Shown: positions 1 to 11,037 of the stretch, in pieces
How the letters are laid out: the number at the start of each line of letters is the position of its first letter
How positions within the stretch are numbered: position 1 is the stretch's first letter
Origin: Maratus speciosus
Taxonomy: Eukaryota > Arthropoda > Arachnida > Araneae > Salticidae
Length of the DNA stretch: 64,000 bases
Direction: 5' to 3'
NCBI GenBank assembly: GCA_963932465.1
Contig: OZ010786.1
Span: forward strand, 273,886,411 to 273,950,410
Program-made: the position numbers and the translations under genes
Notes under the pieces: generated by a model
Databases searched by the model: none
What the model was told of the DNA's origin: nothing
What the model saw: the letters and a program-made list of their open reading frames with translations, nothing else

Positions 1-358
1 ATCAACAGCATAAACAACATAGGTACAGATGTCATATACGCCCCATATTGGCGCGATTTTTTTCTGTCGCCAATGTCATATGCGCAACGGGTATTTAACT
101 GGCGCCCAAGTGTCGTTATTTTGCTTGATATGGTAACCCGGATGTTGCTGTTTATGCTGTTGATATTTTCGCCAAATTGGCATCGGAAAAAAATCGCGCC
201 AATATGGGGCGTATATGACATCTGTGCCTCAACATAATCCGGGTTACCACATCAAGCAAAATAACGAAGCTTTGGCGCTAGTTAAGTACCCGTTGCGTAT
301 ATGACATTGGCGTCAGGAAAAAATCGCGCCAATATGGGGCGAATATGACATCTGTTCC
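1..358. mobile_element. Outer family A MITE, left end cut by the window, split by copy A1
   Basis: Bases 1-21 and 229-358 together form one family A element: the interior (taaacaacata / atccgggttaccac) matches the uninterrupted copy near 46.8 kb, and the right terminus ends tgacatctgttcc at 358. Its left terminus lies outside the window. The expected right target duplication is gcggcttg at 359-366. Confidence 0.8.
22..228. mobile_element. hAT-type MITE, family A (copy A1), nested in another family A copy
   Basis: Short non-coding element with terminal inverted repeats starting GGTACAGATGTCATA on the left and GGCACAGATGTCATA (reverse complement) on the right. The flanking octamers are acaacata (14-21) and tcaacata (229-236), one mismatch apart, as expected for an aged 8-bp target duplication of the hAT superfamily. 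The DNA on both sides is the middle of a second family A copy, so this is a self-nested insertion. It encodes no protein and would depend on a transposase supplied elsewhere. Confidence 0.85.
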
Positions 359-1500
359 GCGGCTTGTTTCTCATCGTCGAAGTTTCAGAATCATTGATCG
401 TATTTTCAGAATAATAAATTAAATACTTAAATACTTCAATTTCCTTTGATTTAAAAGGATATTTTACACAGATTGTAGTATTTTAGTGTTCACATACTTT
501 TAAGATTAGCTAAATTACTTATTGTTTACTTGATCGTTTGGTTCATTCTGTTATTCTTTTTTGAATGTCCCGTATTTACATAAAAATAGTTTGTGTTTCA
601 TATACACGTTTTAAAATTAAAATTTGGTTTTTATCAAACTACAGTTCTCATAACTGGCTTGAAGCAGTTATTTTTGACGAATTTATTGCTACCCGTAAAA
701 TGTTTCTGTTTGATATCGTCCGAACTAAATAATAATAATAATAGTAAAAAAAAAAAAAAAGAAAGACGATCTTCCTTAAACATTAAATATTCTTATTTTT
801 AATCATAGAAAGAAATGGTGATCGCAGATTTAAATATCGTTGCAATATTTTATGTTATCCAATCAATTTTGATTAAATCATGTAAGTGTATTTGTTACTT
901 AATAAATTATATTTATTAATTATTACAAGGAATTTTATGAGTACTTTAATATATTTAAAAAAAATTCCATTAGTTTTATTGTTTCAGCAGTGAAGATAGC
1001 AAATAAATTTGTGACATTGATGTTTTTAGATTATGCATGTTTTTATTTATTGGGGTGATTTCTACTTCTCCCCAACCTGGCGATAAATGCGCCAAAGTGG
1101 CAACCTTGGTATTTAGAATTAACTTGGTATTAAGTAGCAACTTTGAAAGTATTCTCCGGTCGCACCATTTATTATTCCGATAATTGTTAAAATGATAATT
1201 TTTTTCTGATGATTAGAGTTAATATTTTTATTAAACTCTTTTGAATCATATCTATACGGGAAAAAAAAATGTAAACACATTGGAATTATCTGAACCCTGC
1301 CCTGAGCGGGTTGATTGGTTCTCGTCGTTGAAGTTACGGTCAGAGTCAAATTTCTGTTTTGGGCAGCGTATCAGAGTCCTCTGGCGAGCAACTTCATACA
1401 TTAACCGCAAATCGGTCTGCCGGTAGCAGTATCTAAGTATGCCTTGCAAAAAGTAATGCTTTGGAAATGGAACAATGAAAATCTGCGTAGATACCGTGAA
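359..1500. repeat. Dispersed repeat X, copy 1
   Basis: About 1.1 kb that recurs in inverted orientation at 42.23-44.49 kb, for example gcttgtttctcatcgtcga here against its reverse complement at 44.47-44.49 kb, and the pieces around 810-1020 and 1340-1470. The middle part (about 1040-1330) does not align between the copies. Only short open frames with no recognisable domain are present, so the class is unknown. A fragment of the same repeat (around 1455-1500) recurs inverted near 47.33 kb. This copy lacks the MITE and the repeat Y insertions found in copy 2 and therefore shows their empty sites. Confidence 0.75.
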
Positions 1501-1556
1501 ATGCAACTGATTGGTCAGAGCTTTATGACGCTATAAGGGAGGTTAGGGGAGACCCG

Positions 1557-1870
1557 TCTCTCTGTCACCAAAAGTGACGCCAACTTAGCACTATTTCCAG
1601 TATTTCGCCAAATTTCCATAGACTCCCATTGAAATACAATAGGGTTTACTTGCATGCAGGAAATCAACAAAATGAGATATTTCAATGCAACAAAAACTAA
1701 TATTAGCTTATGAATAGAGCTTAATTGAACTATTTACATTATTTTTAAGCAGAAACAATAATCTGGGGTTGGCTAGAAAATAGGAATTGCTTCGCTATAC
1801 CGAATGGAATAGTTAAACGATTACGCGGGTGGTTGGTGAGCGTAGCGAGCAGGGGGCGGGACCCCCCTAG
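1557..1870 (+). mobile_element. Small non-autonomous Helitron-like element
   Basis: The 3' end has the sequence gagcgtagcgagc followed by the hairpin gggggcgggaccccc and terminal CTAG (1867-1870), with T as the next base. The proposed 5' end is TCTCTCTGTCACC, similar to the TCTCTCTATTC start of the larger Helitrons at 59-63 kb. The base before the 5' end is G rather than the usual A, so the 5' limit is less certain. No Rep/helicase coding is present. Confidence 0.6.
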
Positions 1871-2969
1871 TTGTTTAAAAAGAAACTCATACATTAGTTA
1901 ATATGTACTCTCAACAAATATTATTTTTAATTTAAAGTTACCAAAGTACTAATTCCATAAACTTCGACTGTTCAACGTATTAAATTAAAATGTATTAGTA
2001 TACCTAACCAAGATAAGTTATTATGATGAAATTACACATTGAGGCTCTTATGTTTGAAATGACCGATTGAAAATCAGCAAAAATGATTTCACCATAAGCA
2101 AACCATAGAATTATTTTTCGCGTGAAATCTAAACTTAACGTCATTTTCATCGTCTCAAAATTTATATACGCATCTCTCAAATTTACATTCACCATTTCAA
2201 AAATATTGCAGTACGCAATAAGTTATTAATACATATATTTCAAAACTTGAAATCAAGTTTGTTAACTACGACTTTTCATGTGAACATTCGCACTCTTGAC
2301 TTGTGATTCTAATCTCCGTATCGGCGAGTAAAATTCCAGAAATTTATATCTTTTAGAGGCTTTCGTAGTAAAATAATTTGTTTTATCAGAGAAAATGATG
2401 GTTTTCATTTAAATATGATGTCACTTTGCCTCATTGAAGCAATTCACATAGCGTCTCAAACTCAGTGGAGTGAATAACTTTTTGAGGAAAAATTTAGTGT
2501 TTTTTTTTTTTTAAAGCGTGGCGTCATTTTCTGTTCCCCTTTTTTACAAATTTAATTTTGAATTTTATTAGAAATTGGCATCAATAAAGATAAGCATACT
2601 TTATTAATTTTATTTTCTTTACAACAATGGAAGTAATCCAATTGCTACCATTTTGAAAAAAAAAAATCATAGAAAAATTTTAAATTTTTAATTTAAATAT
2701 AAAAATGGGAATATTTGAAAAAAATAACTAGTGCCGCAAATCTACAAAGAAACAGCTTTCATTTAAAAAAAGAATTATTAAAATTGGTACAGAAAAAAGC
2801 TCAAGGTAGACGTCTAAAAAAAAAAGCCTTATCTTTCAAATATACAGATTTAAACCCGTAATGTTATCTCTATGGGAAAAGTTTGAGAAGGCATTTCATG
2901 CCGTTAGGGTTTACGAATATTTATGATTTTCAATACGCACCGAGATTTTGGCACTACCAACGTCCATTT
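1871..2969. other. AT-rich stretch without recognisable features
   Basis: Contains homopolymer runs (T near 2500, A near 2655 and 2815) and short chance open frames only. I see no gene, RNA or element terminus here. Confidence 0.5.
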
Positions 2970-3152
2970 AATTTTTTGTGTCGATACGACAAATATTTTG
3001 GGCGCTTTCGTGTTAACAATAAGTGTAATTTTTGCAGGGAAGCCGGAGCTGTGCTCCGACAATTTTTTGTGTCGATACGACAAATATTTTGGGCGCTATC
3101 GTGTTAACAATAAGTGTAATTTTTGCAGGGAAGCCGGAGCTGCGCTCCGACA
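2970..3152. repeat. Two-copy tandem repeat, 91-bp unit
   Basis: The block beginning aattttttgtgtcgatacga occurs at 2970 and again at 3061, a 91-base offset, with nearly identical sequence. Each unit ends with a small hairpin-like segment, ccggagctgcgctccg. The short open frames through it are by-products of the duplication. Confidence 0.9.
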
Positions 3153-3244
3153 ATAAATAAATAAACCTGCATATCCAATGGCGGATCTAAACGGCGCCCC
3201 CCCCTTGAGCAAATAAGGGGCTTGTAAAACGGCTTTATGCATCC

Positions 3245-3530
3245 TCACGGGAAATGACTTGAGGCGAAGCTCGAGCCCGGCGTGACCCGACCCGGGTCGC
3301 GCCAGTTTAAATCCACGAGAATTCGGTATGGGTATGGTCTTCTCTTGTTTAGACCCGGGCCGCGCCCTGATCTTAAATTTTTCTGCAAATTCGGCTCGGG
3401 CCAGCCATCTTTTTCTTCCAGGTCGAGCCTGGCCTGGAATTCATTCTTCCTAGAGGTCTGCACTGACCAAAATTTTCAGGTCGGGGCTCGTCCCGGAATA
3501 AATTCTTCTCCCCGAGCCCAAGTTGCTCTG
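3245..3530. other. GC-rich island of degenerate CGGGCC/GGCTCG motifs
   Basis: An island much richer in G+C than its surroundings, with repeated variants of cccggg, gggctcg and cgagcc. Such subterminal motif clusters are known from some hAT elements, and tagaggtctgcactgacc (around 3450) resembles a hAT end, but no partner terminus was found. The open frames across it on both strands have no recognisable domain. Element assignment is tentative. Confidence 0.3.
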
Positions 3531-3865
3531 GCATTTTACTTATTTTCTATCCGTAAAAGTTATATTTATGTTGTACACTTGTTTAGCGAAATCTTTAAAA
3601 AATTAATTTGATTTGATAAGTTACAGAGATGCATTTTAAAAAATCTACTTTTTTCTTTGTAGAGCATTAAAACTGTGATTTTCTTTTATCATCCGTTTCT
3701 TTCATTCTAAACTGATTTTCTTACAGGATTTTCTTTTGAATGTATTTGTCTAAGTAATGATTTTTACGTAGTGTTTATGTACATGATTGCCTAAATAGTC
3801 ATTGATATTAATGTTTTTCTGTATTCATGAATTTCGAACGTAATCTAAAATAAAATATGAGCATA

Positions 3866-4028
3866 AGGGGCATCCCACACTAAGGCGACACATAAGACAT
3901 GTCGCTTGAATTCGCTGGGAAAACTGGTTTAAAACAGGTTTGAAACAACTTAGTTCTTTGTTTCGACCGGTTTTTGCGCTACATATTTCTGCTACATGTC
4001 CCTTGTCACCTTAATGTGGGATGCCTCT
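3866..4028. mobile_element. MITE with ~37-bp inverted repeats and TA flanks
   Basis: Left end aggggcatcccacactaagg and right end (reverse complement) agaggcatcccacattaagg continue as an imperfect inverted repeat of about 37 bp. TA lies immediately outside both ends, suggesting a Tc1/mariner-type TA duplication. The 163-bp element is non-coding. Confidence 0.65.
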
Positions 4029-5343
4029 TAGTAAGTGTGCTTTATGACTACTTTTAATTACAAAATGCAGGATGGGCTGGAGTCGATGTTTTAGCTTTTA
4101 TACCGGGTCACATAGGCGTAACTTGGGCTCTAAGACTGCGGGGGCAAAAATCTTGAGGCCCTTTTGTAAAAATTTATACCCCTCTCCCCCCCCCCTATTA
4201 CAACGTACACGTACACACACACACACACTTATATTAAATACTTAAAATTTTCTTAATGCTCAACCGCATACAATAAAATACCGAAAAATCATAAATTACA
4301 CAATTCATGTTTTTAAAGAAATATTTTAAAATACTAGGAGGCTGAGCCCGCTGCGCTGGACCATTTTTCAAATAAACCTTCAATCAAACGAAATGGAAAA
4401 TCCGACCCTGTATTTTAAATTAATATGGACCTTCACCTGGAAGATCCTTCCGCATTTTCTGAAATACGCACCGGACGCAATTGCGCTATTTTATTATCTG
4501 ATGCGTTAGACGAAATACGGACAATTCAGAAGCAACTCTTTAGTACATCATGTAGAGTTTGGGAGGGAAATGCGGCCATTACGATCATATCACCACACTA
4601 CTAAAAAAGAGAGAATTACAATGACTGCAGAGATTGAACATTTAACTTAAAGAATGTTCGGGTTATTCACTTTCGTTTGTTAGTTCTTTTACTCCGGGCT
4701 TCTCAGCTTGGTACTTTGTGCTGATCTAATAACATAAATACAATCTCTCTCTACGTTACATTATATTTGGTAATATACGTCTTCTTTTGGCAGGTTTTCT
4801 CTACAGTTTCTTATCTTCGATTTCCAGTAGAGTAAATACAATCAAAACCGTATTTAACTTTTATATTTTAAAATATGTTAATCATGTAAAAGTGGATATT
4901 TAAAGCGGAATTGTGTGAATAAAATTAAAATAATGTCATATTAACTGCCGTTTCTTTTTACATACCAGTTTTAATCATGCAACTATTAACCTAGGAAAAT
5001 AACCTCGATAACTAATTCAAATAGAAAACTAAACCTCTAGTTTTCATTCAATAAAATCTTCCCAATCATCCGTAATCGGATCCACAACCAAGTTTGATGT
5101 GAAACGTTAGAAATGTTCGTAACGGTATGGCTAAAAATGTACCAGAGTTAGCTACAAAACAGGGTTAATTACGCTAAAAACTACATTCCATTAAATAATG
5201 TCAAATTGCTGTTGATTGATTTTTAGATCTTTCACTATCAAAACTCTTTGCAAATATTAAGTAAAGTTAGTTATGCAAAATTTTTAGTAATGATCTTTTC
5301 GGCAAACCGAAGATTTTTTTCGAATTTCTCTAATGAGCGTAAT
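4029..5343. other. Gene-free interval with CA microsatellite and one Helitron-like end
   Basis: Holds a C run and a (CA)n tract near 4190-4227. On the minus strand a possible Helitron 3' end, hairpin ggctcagcc then CTAG, sits with the CTAG at 4334-4337 and T next; its 5' partner was not found. The remainder is AT-rich and unrecognised. Confidence 0.35.
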
Positions 5344-5348
5344 AAGAC

Positions 5349-5777
5349 TGTAGAGAATTTGAAGAAAGAAATCCTTGAAATTTTCTTAATTTTATTTCAC
5401 AACACAAAAACAAATCTTGACATTCACGAAAACTTAACACACAATGAAACATACAGTTCTGGTTTCAGAATCATGTTTCTCTAGTTAAAATTAACACTCT
5501 AATTAGTATGCTTTCATCACATGAAAGCCTTAAATTACATTATAAAAATATATCCCCTGCCTAACTGGGTGCAGATAATTAAATAGAATAAAGAAAGACA
5601 ATAATGCAGCAGGAGCAACATTCTCCATGCCACACTCTCAGTAAAACCAAACATCAACTCACTGATGATGTCATAATTAAGATTGCACAACAGCACAGAA
5701 TGCATAGTGCTGCCATCTGTCAAAAAACAGAATAACTAAACCTTAAATTTGATTTCTAATCAGTTTAGCACTGAACA
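5349..5777 (-). repeat. 3' LTR of the BEL/Pao element
   Basis: A 429-bp direct repeat of 11646-12074, bounded by TG and CA. I see no difference between the two copies by eye. On the minus strand it follows the purine-rich tract at about 5778-5793. Confidence 0.95.
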
Positions 5778-5797
5778 TACTCCCACCCATCAAGAAG

Positions 5798-6388
5798 CTA
5801 TTCTTGATGCAAAGGAAGTAAACAAAGTTTTACAATAGGTCTTTTAAAAATACCCCTAGCGGTTTTAACAGTTACTACACGGACTATACCATCCTTACCT
5901 GGATGAATTTCAATAATATTGCCTAATGGCCAAACAGAAGGAGGAACATTATCCTCTTTCAAAATTACTACATCATTTACTTTAAAATTTTCAGTATTTA
6001 CTCTCCATTTTTTTCTATTTTGCAGAGTACTCAAATAATCAATACTCCACCTTTTCCAAAAACATAATTTCAATTTTTGTAGAATATCCCAACGAGATCG
6101 TAAAGACAAATTTTCCTCATTTAAAGGTTCAGCTGGGGAAGTTATGACATCACCAGTTAAAGAATGAGATGGAGTCAATATATTTATACCTTCTGAATTG
6201 TTATCACTATCAATTGCCACTAATGGTCTAGAATTCAAGATGGCTTCAATTTGAGTTAAAAATGTATAAAGTTCCTCAAAAGTTAGATTAGTATTTCCAA
6301 TTACACGTTTGATATGAAATTTTACAGAACGAACAGCGGCTTCCACAGTCCACCAAAATGCGGACTCACTGGAGGAATCATATGCCAC
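5798..6388 (-). CDS. BEL/Pao integrase C-terminal segment (frameshifted from the upstream frame)
   Basis: A 196-residue frame that is really the tail of the polyprotein. From about residue 16 it matches the end of the integrase core (VEAAVRSVKFHIKRVIG, then LTQIEAILNSRPL) followed by the C-terminal domain typical of BEL/Pao integrases (VNDVVILKEDNVPPSVWPLG, with PIVKLCLLP near the end). The first 15 or so residues are out-of-frame reading of the overlap with the RNase H-integrase frame. The apparent start codon is therefore probably not used: the segment was separated from the upstream frame by a single-base loss near 6350. The frame stops about 20 bases before the 3' LTR. Confidence 0.85.
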   Translation of the reverse strand: MAYDSSSESAFWWTVEAAVRSVKFHIKRVIGNTNLTFEELYTFLTQIEAILNSRPLVAIDSDNNSEGINILTPSHSLTGDVITSPAEPLNEENLSLRSRWDILQKLKLCFWKRWSIDYLSTLQNRKKWRVNTENFKVNDVVILKEDNVPPSVWPLGNIIEIHPGKDGIVRVVTVKTARGIFKRPIVKLCLLPLHQE

Positions 6389-8067
6389 TCAATGTTTCTT
6401 TGAGACAAAAAATAACAAATTTTTTCATTTCTTTCAATTGAACAAATAAATTTATATAAATCTGAGAGTTGCCTTTTAGCACCTACAAATGTTGTGGCAT
6501 TATCACTATACACATGTTGAGGAGCTCCTCTTCGAGAGCAAAATCTGTTTAATGAAGCAATAAATGCCTCAGAGGTTAAATCACTCACCAACTCTAAATG
6601 TAGAGCTTTAGTTGCAAAACAAACAAATAGAACAATATAGCATTTAGTAGTTTTCGCTCCTCTACCTCGATATTTCAAAATATTAATAGGCCCTGCATAA
6701 TCGATTCCACATGCAGAAAATGGCCTGTTAGGAGTGACTCTGTTAAGAGGAAGATCTCCCATTAACTGTTTGGAAGAAGCTGCTCTATATCTACAGCAGG
6801 TAACACATTTATGAATACAACTTTTAATTATTTTCTTGGCATGTACAATCCAATAACTCTGTCTAATGATACCCATTAACAAATTTAACCCAGCATGAAA
6901 ATGCATAACATGAAAATATTTAACAATTAACACACTTAATTTATGTTGAGTTGGCAAAATGACAGGATGTTTTGCATTGTACTGGAGGGGTGAATTTCTC
7001 AGCCTACCTCCCACCCTAAGTAAACCATCACTATCAATAAAAGGACAAAGTGAAAAAAGAGAACTTTTTTTAGAAACTGGTCTGTTTGATCTAATACAAC
7101 TAATTTCATCTGCGAAATATAGCTGCTGAATATAAGAAATAATCAAATTACTTGAATGTCTTCTTTCGTTTGTCGATAAAGGAAGAAATTTACCTTTACT
7201 CAAAGGACTGGTGTTCATTTTGCCAACTTTCTGTTTGCAATTTCTCACAAACCTAATACAAAAAGCTAAAACATCAACAATTTTAGTAAAAGAAGAATAT
7301 TTTTCAAAAAGTAAATCAATCAAAGAATTATTCACAGTTACTGGAAAACAAAATTTAGAGTTCTTTTTCTCTTTATTTACAGTGTCTAAATTAGTTTTTA
7401 TTTGAGGTTGTTCAGGCCAATGTTCTTGACTTAAAGAAAGCCACTTTGGGCCCTCCCACCAAAGGGAACAATCGGGAAGATCCTTAGGAGATAAACCTCT
7501 AGAAGCAATGTCAGCTGGATTTTCCTTGCCTGGAACATACCTCCAACAGTCAGATGGAACAGAGTCTAGAATTTCTGAGGTTCTATTGGCCACATAAGGT
7601 TTCCAACACCTAGGATGAGATGACAGCCATGATAGAACTACTTGCGAGTCGGTGCAAGCATAAAACTTAATAATGAAGGTATTCAAAATAGTCACTAATG
7701 CAGAATATAGTCTGGAAAGTAGTAAAGCACCATTGAGCTCCAGCCTTGGAATGGAAACTGATTTAAGGGGTGCTACCTTGCTTTTAGCAACTAAAATGGT
7801 CACCTTTGACTTCACTTCACCAGGTTGAACCACATATATGATGGCGACATATGCTGATTCTGAAGCATCGCTAAATCCATGTAAAATGAGCTCTTTACTG
7901 GAAACTTGGATCCATCGGGGAATTCTAATAGAGCAAACTTGTTCAAATTCCTCTTGGAATTTCTTCCAATTTGCTTGGAAATTTTCAGGAAGAGCAGTAT
8001 CCCAGTCTAACTTCATCAACCACAATTGCTGGTAAAACATTTTTATAGAGACAGTACATGGAGCCAA
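6322..8067 (-). CDS. BEL/Pao RNase H and integrase segment
   Basis: A 581-residue open frame continuing the polyprotein after an in-frame TAA at 8098-8100. RNase H residues are visible in order: D67 (FSDAS), E110 (LELNG), D140 (TDSQ) and D186 (PADIASRG). The integrase zinc-binding region follows (histidines at 386-391, CX3C at C417/C421, CC at 424-425), then the core with D456 (GIDYAGP) and D522 (YSDNATTF). The frame leaves the family pattern right after FGGLW, where the catalytic glutamate codon is expected, because of a one-base deletion. The encoded enzyme would cut and integrate element cDNA in the nucleus; as it stands it lacks its third catalytic residue. The true coding continues upstream of the listed Met (KLFDPLGFLAP). 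Confidence 0.92.
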   Translation of the reverse strand: MAPCTVSIKMFYQQLWLMKLDWDTALPENFQANWKKFQEEFEQVCSIRIPRWIQVSSKELILHGFSDASESAYVAIIYVVQPGEVKSKVTILVAKSKVAPLKSVSIPRLELNGALLLSRLYSALVTILNTFIIKFYACTDSQVVLSWLSSHPRCWKPYVANRTSEILDSVPSDCWRYVPGKENPADIASRGLSPKDLPDCSLWWEGPKWLSLSQEHWPEQPQIKTNLDTVNKEKKNSKFCFPVTVNNSLIDLLFEKYSSFTKIVDVLAFCIRFVRNCKQKVGKMNTSPLSKGKFLPLSTNERRHSSNLIISYIQQLYFADEISCIRSNRPVSKKSSLFSLCPFIDSDGLLRVGGRLRNSPLQYNAKHPVILPTQHKLSVLIVKYFHVMHFHAGLNLLMGIIRQSYWIVHAKKIIKSCIHKCVTCCRYRAASSKQLMGDLPLNRVTPNRPFSACGIDYAGPINILKYRGRGAKTTKCYIVLFVCFATKALHLELVSDLTSEAFIASLNRFCSRRGAPQHVYSDNATTFVGAKRQLSDLYKFICSIERNEKICYFLSQRNIEWHMIPPVSPHFGGLWKPLFVL

Positions 8068-8097
8068 AAATCCTAATGGATCAAATAATTTGGCAGA

Positions 8098-11037
8098 TTA
8101 TGAAAGAAATTTTCTTTTAGTTATGTTATCATCAAATTGTAAATTAACTTTAAAGACAAAAACATCATCTGAAGAATCCCAAATAAGCCCTAAGGCTTTG
8201 GAACAGTCATCAGGATGAATTTCTAAATTTGTTGACTCAAGAGAATTTGAAGATAAATGATTCACTACATCAGAAGAATTAGATCTCCACTTCCGTAAAT
8301 GAAAACCTCTATTTTCTAAAGCCAGTGAAAGTTTCTCAACCATTTTAATAGCTTCTTCGCTTGAGATTGCACCGGACATACAATCATCAACATAGAAACT
8401 ATCTTTAATTATTGAAGCTGTTACAGGATCATTCTTTTCAATATCCTTTCCAATTTGAAATAGGCAACGAGTAGCTAAAAATGGAGCTGATGATGTACCA
8501 TATGTAATAGTTCGTAGCCTGTATTCCTTTATAGCTGAGTATGCTGAGTCACGCCAAACAATACGCTGTAAATCTTGATCTTCTGGAGCAATCAAAACTT
8601 GTCTATACATCTGCTGAATATCAGAGGTAAAAGCAATAGGATTTGCTCTAAATCTTATCAAAATGGTAAAAAGATTTGGTTGTGGAATTTGTCCAACAGC
8701 TAAAACAGAATTTAACGAATTAGCATTAGGAGGTTTGCATGAACCATCAAACACCACACGTAACTTTGTTGAAATAGAGTCGCTTTTTATAACAGAATGA
8801 TGTGGAAGATAATATACTTTGTTGCTTGCAGGATTTGAGTTTTTGTCGATAAGTGTCATATGACCAAGGTCTTCATATTGCTTCATAAAATTTCTATACT
8901 CATTTTCAAAATTTTTATCAAATTGAAATTTTCTCTCCATAGCAAACAAACGTGACACTGCCATGGATTTAGAATCGCCTAATGACATCACATCTTTATA
9001 AACTGGCAATTTAACTTCAAATCTACCTTCTGGTGTTACCTTGTAAGTTGAACAAAAATGTTGTTCACAAAATTCTTCTTCCTCAGACAAATGGGGTTTA
9101 TTAACATCTATTTCTTCTGCTTGCCAAAATTTTTGTAATAATAGATCAACATTGGATGCGTTTTCAACACTAAGAAAATGAGATAGAATACTAGAAGAAT
9201 ATTTACATTTAGGTTCCAATTTTCCGGCTACCACCCAACCAAACATAGTGTTTTGGGCAATTGGCTCATTCTCGGTACTAACAATTCTACCATATCTTAA
9301 AATAGTAAAGAAACAGTCAGATCCCAAAATAATATCACATTCTTGTGGTTTCATGAAATCTTCATCTGCTAACGTAATATTTTTAAGATACTCTATATTT
9401 TTCGTATCAAGTAATTCTGCAGGTAATTGAGATGTCACTTTAGGCAGGATGTATGCCTGAACCTTTAAGGACTCATTAGAAAGCTTTGAACCAACTGTAA
9501 GAGTTGCTGAACCACGAGTTTGTCCAGCCAATACTCCAGCAATTCCATTTAATCGAATTCTGTCATTCTTTCTTTTTAACCCTAAAGTTCTTATGACATT
9601 TTCACTAACAAAAGAACATTCTGAACCAGAATCGAGTAGAGCTCTAAAAGAGTAAGGTTTATTTTCATTATTATATAAGAGAACTTTAGCAGTAGGTAGG
9701 AAAGAAACACATTTTGAATTATTGAAAGAAGCACGAGAATTAATTTGTAATTCGTGAGATGTTGACTCCTGTACAAATTCTTTATTTGACTGGTGGTTTT
9801 TATTCTCAGATGAATTTGGAAAAACTTTATTTTCAAACTTAGCAGTGCAAGCATTATTACTTTTATTCTCTTCATGTAAGAGTGTATTATGTTTACTTTC
9901 ACATTTAAAGCATTTCAAATGAGAATTTGGACATTCCTTAACTTTATGAGAGTTTAAACATAAAAAACAACAGTTATTACGCTTAATAAAGTTCTTTCGA
10001 GCAACAACATCCATGGATTTAAATTTAATACATTTATAGAGCGGATGTATTCCTTGACACTTTAAGCACACCTTTGATTGCTTATCATTAGAACTGTACT
10101 TGGGACCAACAAAATTTGAACTTTTGGAATGTTTCACATCACTTTCATTGTTAGAGATGAGCTCTAAAGAAGAACATCTTACACTTAAGAAATCAAAAAA
10201 TTCTTTCAAAGTAGGAAATTCATTTTCTGTACTTTCAATGGACCAAAGTCTTCGACTTTCCGGATCAAGTTTTTGAAATAACAAATATATTAACCATGGG
10301 TCTCTATTTGTAGCTTCATCACCAACAGCTTTCAAACCCCTAATAACTTCATCACTAGTATTCAACAAATTCCTTATATTTATGCTATTAGGATGCAGAA
10401 CTGATTTTTGTTCTAAAAATAATTTAATCAAAGAATTAACAATTTGTTTCTTTTTATCATATCGATTTAACAACTTTTCCCAAGCTTCTTGATAAGATTC
10501 ATTAGAAAGGGGAATATGCTTAATTAATGTAGCTGGTTCTTCAGAAAGTAATCCTTTAAGATACTGGAATTTCTGAATGTTACTTAAACCTACTTGTGAA
10601 TGGACAGTGGAAACAAACATATCCTTAAAATTTGTCCATTCTGAAAACTTTCCAGAAAATACTGGAATATTCAATTTTGGTAGTCTAATATTACATTGAT
10701 TAGGAATAGTAACAGAAGAACCTTGCACAGAATTGTGTGTTGCAACATTAACAACTTCTGAAGGATTCAAAGAATCTAGTTTGTTTTGATATTTAGTTTT
10801 TAACTGAAAATACCTGTCTTCAAATTCTGCTAATTCAGAATCATCATCATTTAAACAAGAATCTAATCTTAAGAACTCTTTAAGTAAATCATCTAATCTT
10901 TGTAATCTAATCAAAATTTCATTTTTAGTATTCACATTATCAAAACTATTCTCTAATCTAGTTACAGAGCCTTTCACCCTACCTCTCTCAATTTTAATTT
11001 GAGCAGATTTTTTCTCATAATCCTCCATTTTACACAA
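8098..11037 (-). CDS. BEL/Pao Gag-protease-reverse transcriptase polyprotein segment
   Basis: A 979-residue frame, the first part of the retrotransposon polyprotein. Residues 30-90 are probably coiled coil. The Gag domain (DUF1759-like; PVFSGKFSEWTNFKDMF) begins near 125. Cysteine/histidine knuckles occupy about 324-385 (CLKC, CCFLC, CFKC). The aspartic protease motif LLDSGSE has its Asp at 469. Reverse transcriptase follows, with D806 in FTSDIQQMYRQV and the YVDD box at 882-885. A TAA at 8098-8100 ends the frame inside the RT-RNase H linker, although the next 30 codons continue in the same frame into conserved sequence, so one nonsense mutation separates the halves. The product would package and reverse transcribe the element in the cytoplasm. 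Confidence 0.93.
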   Translation of the reverse strand: MCKMEDYEKKSAQIKIERGRVKGSVTRLENSFDNVNTKNEILIRLQRLDDLLKEFLRLDSCLNDDDSELAEFEDRYFQLKTKYQNKLDSLNPSEVVNVATHNSVQGSSVTIPNQCNIRLPKLNIPVFSGKFSEWTNFKDMFVSTVHSQVGLSNIQKFQYLKGLLSEEPATLIKHIPLSNESYQEAWEKLLNRYDKKKQIVNSLIKLFLEQKSVLHPNSINIRNLLNTSDEVIRGLKAVGDEATNRDPWLIYLLFQKLDPESRRLWSIESTENEFPTLKEFFDFLSVRCSSLELISNNESDVKHSKSSNFVGPKYSSNDKQSKVCLKCQGIHPLYKCIKFKSMDVVARKNFIKRNNCCFLCLNSHKVKECPNSHLKCFKCESKHNTLLHEENKSNNACTAKFENKVFPNSSENKNHQSNKEFVQESTSHELQINSRASFNNSKCVSFLPTAKVLLYNNENKPYSFRALLDSGSECSFVSENVIRTLGLKRKNDRIRLNGIAGVLAGQTRGSATLTVGSKLSNESLKVQAYILPKVTSQLPAELLDTKNIEYLKNITLADEDFMKPQECDIILGSDCFFTILRYGRIVSTENEPIAQNTMFGWVVAGKLEPKCKYSSSILSHFLSVENASNVDLLLQKFWQAEEIDVNKPHLSEEEEFCEQHFCSTYKVTPEGRFEVKLPVYKDVMSLGDSKSMAVSRLFAMERKFQFDKNFENEYRNFMKQYEDLGHMTLIDKNSNPASNKVYYLPHHSVIKSDSISTKLRVVFDGSCKPPNANSLNSVLAVGQIPQPNLFTILIRFRANPIAFTSDIQQMYRQVLIAPEDQDLQRIVWRDSAYSAIKEYRLRTITYGTSSAPFLATRCLFQIGKDIEKNDPVTASIIKDSFYVDDCMSGAISSEEAIKMVEKLSLALENRGFHLRKWRSNSSDVVNHLSSNSLESTNLEIHPDDCSKALGLIWDSSDDVFVFKVNLQFDDNITKRKFLS

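Noticed and set aside
4125..4160. taggcgtaacttgggc as a transposon terminus
   Set aside because: Resembles starts of some elements, but no inverted partner or flanking duplication was found.
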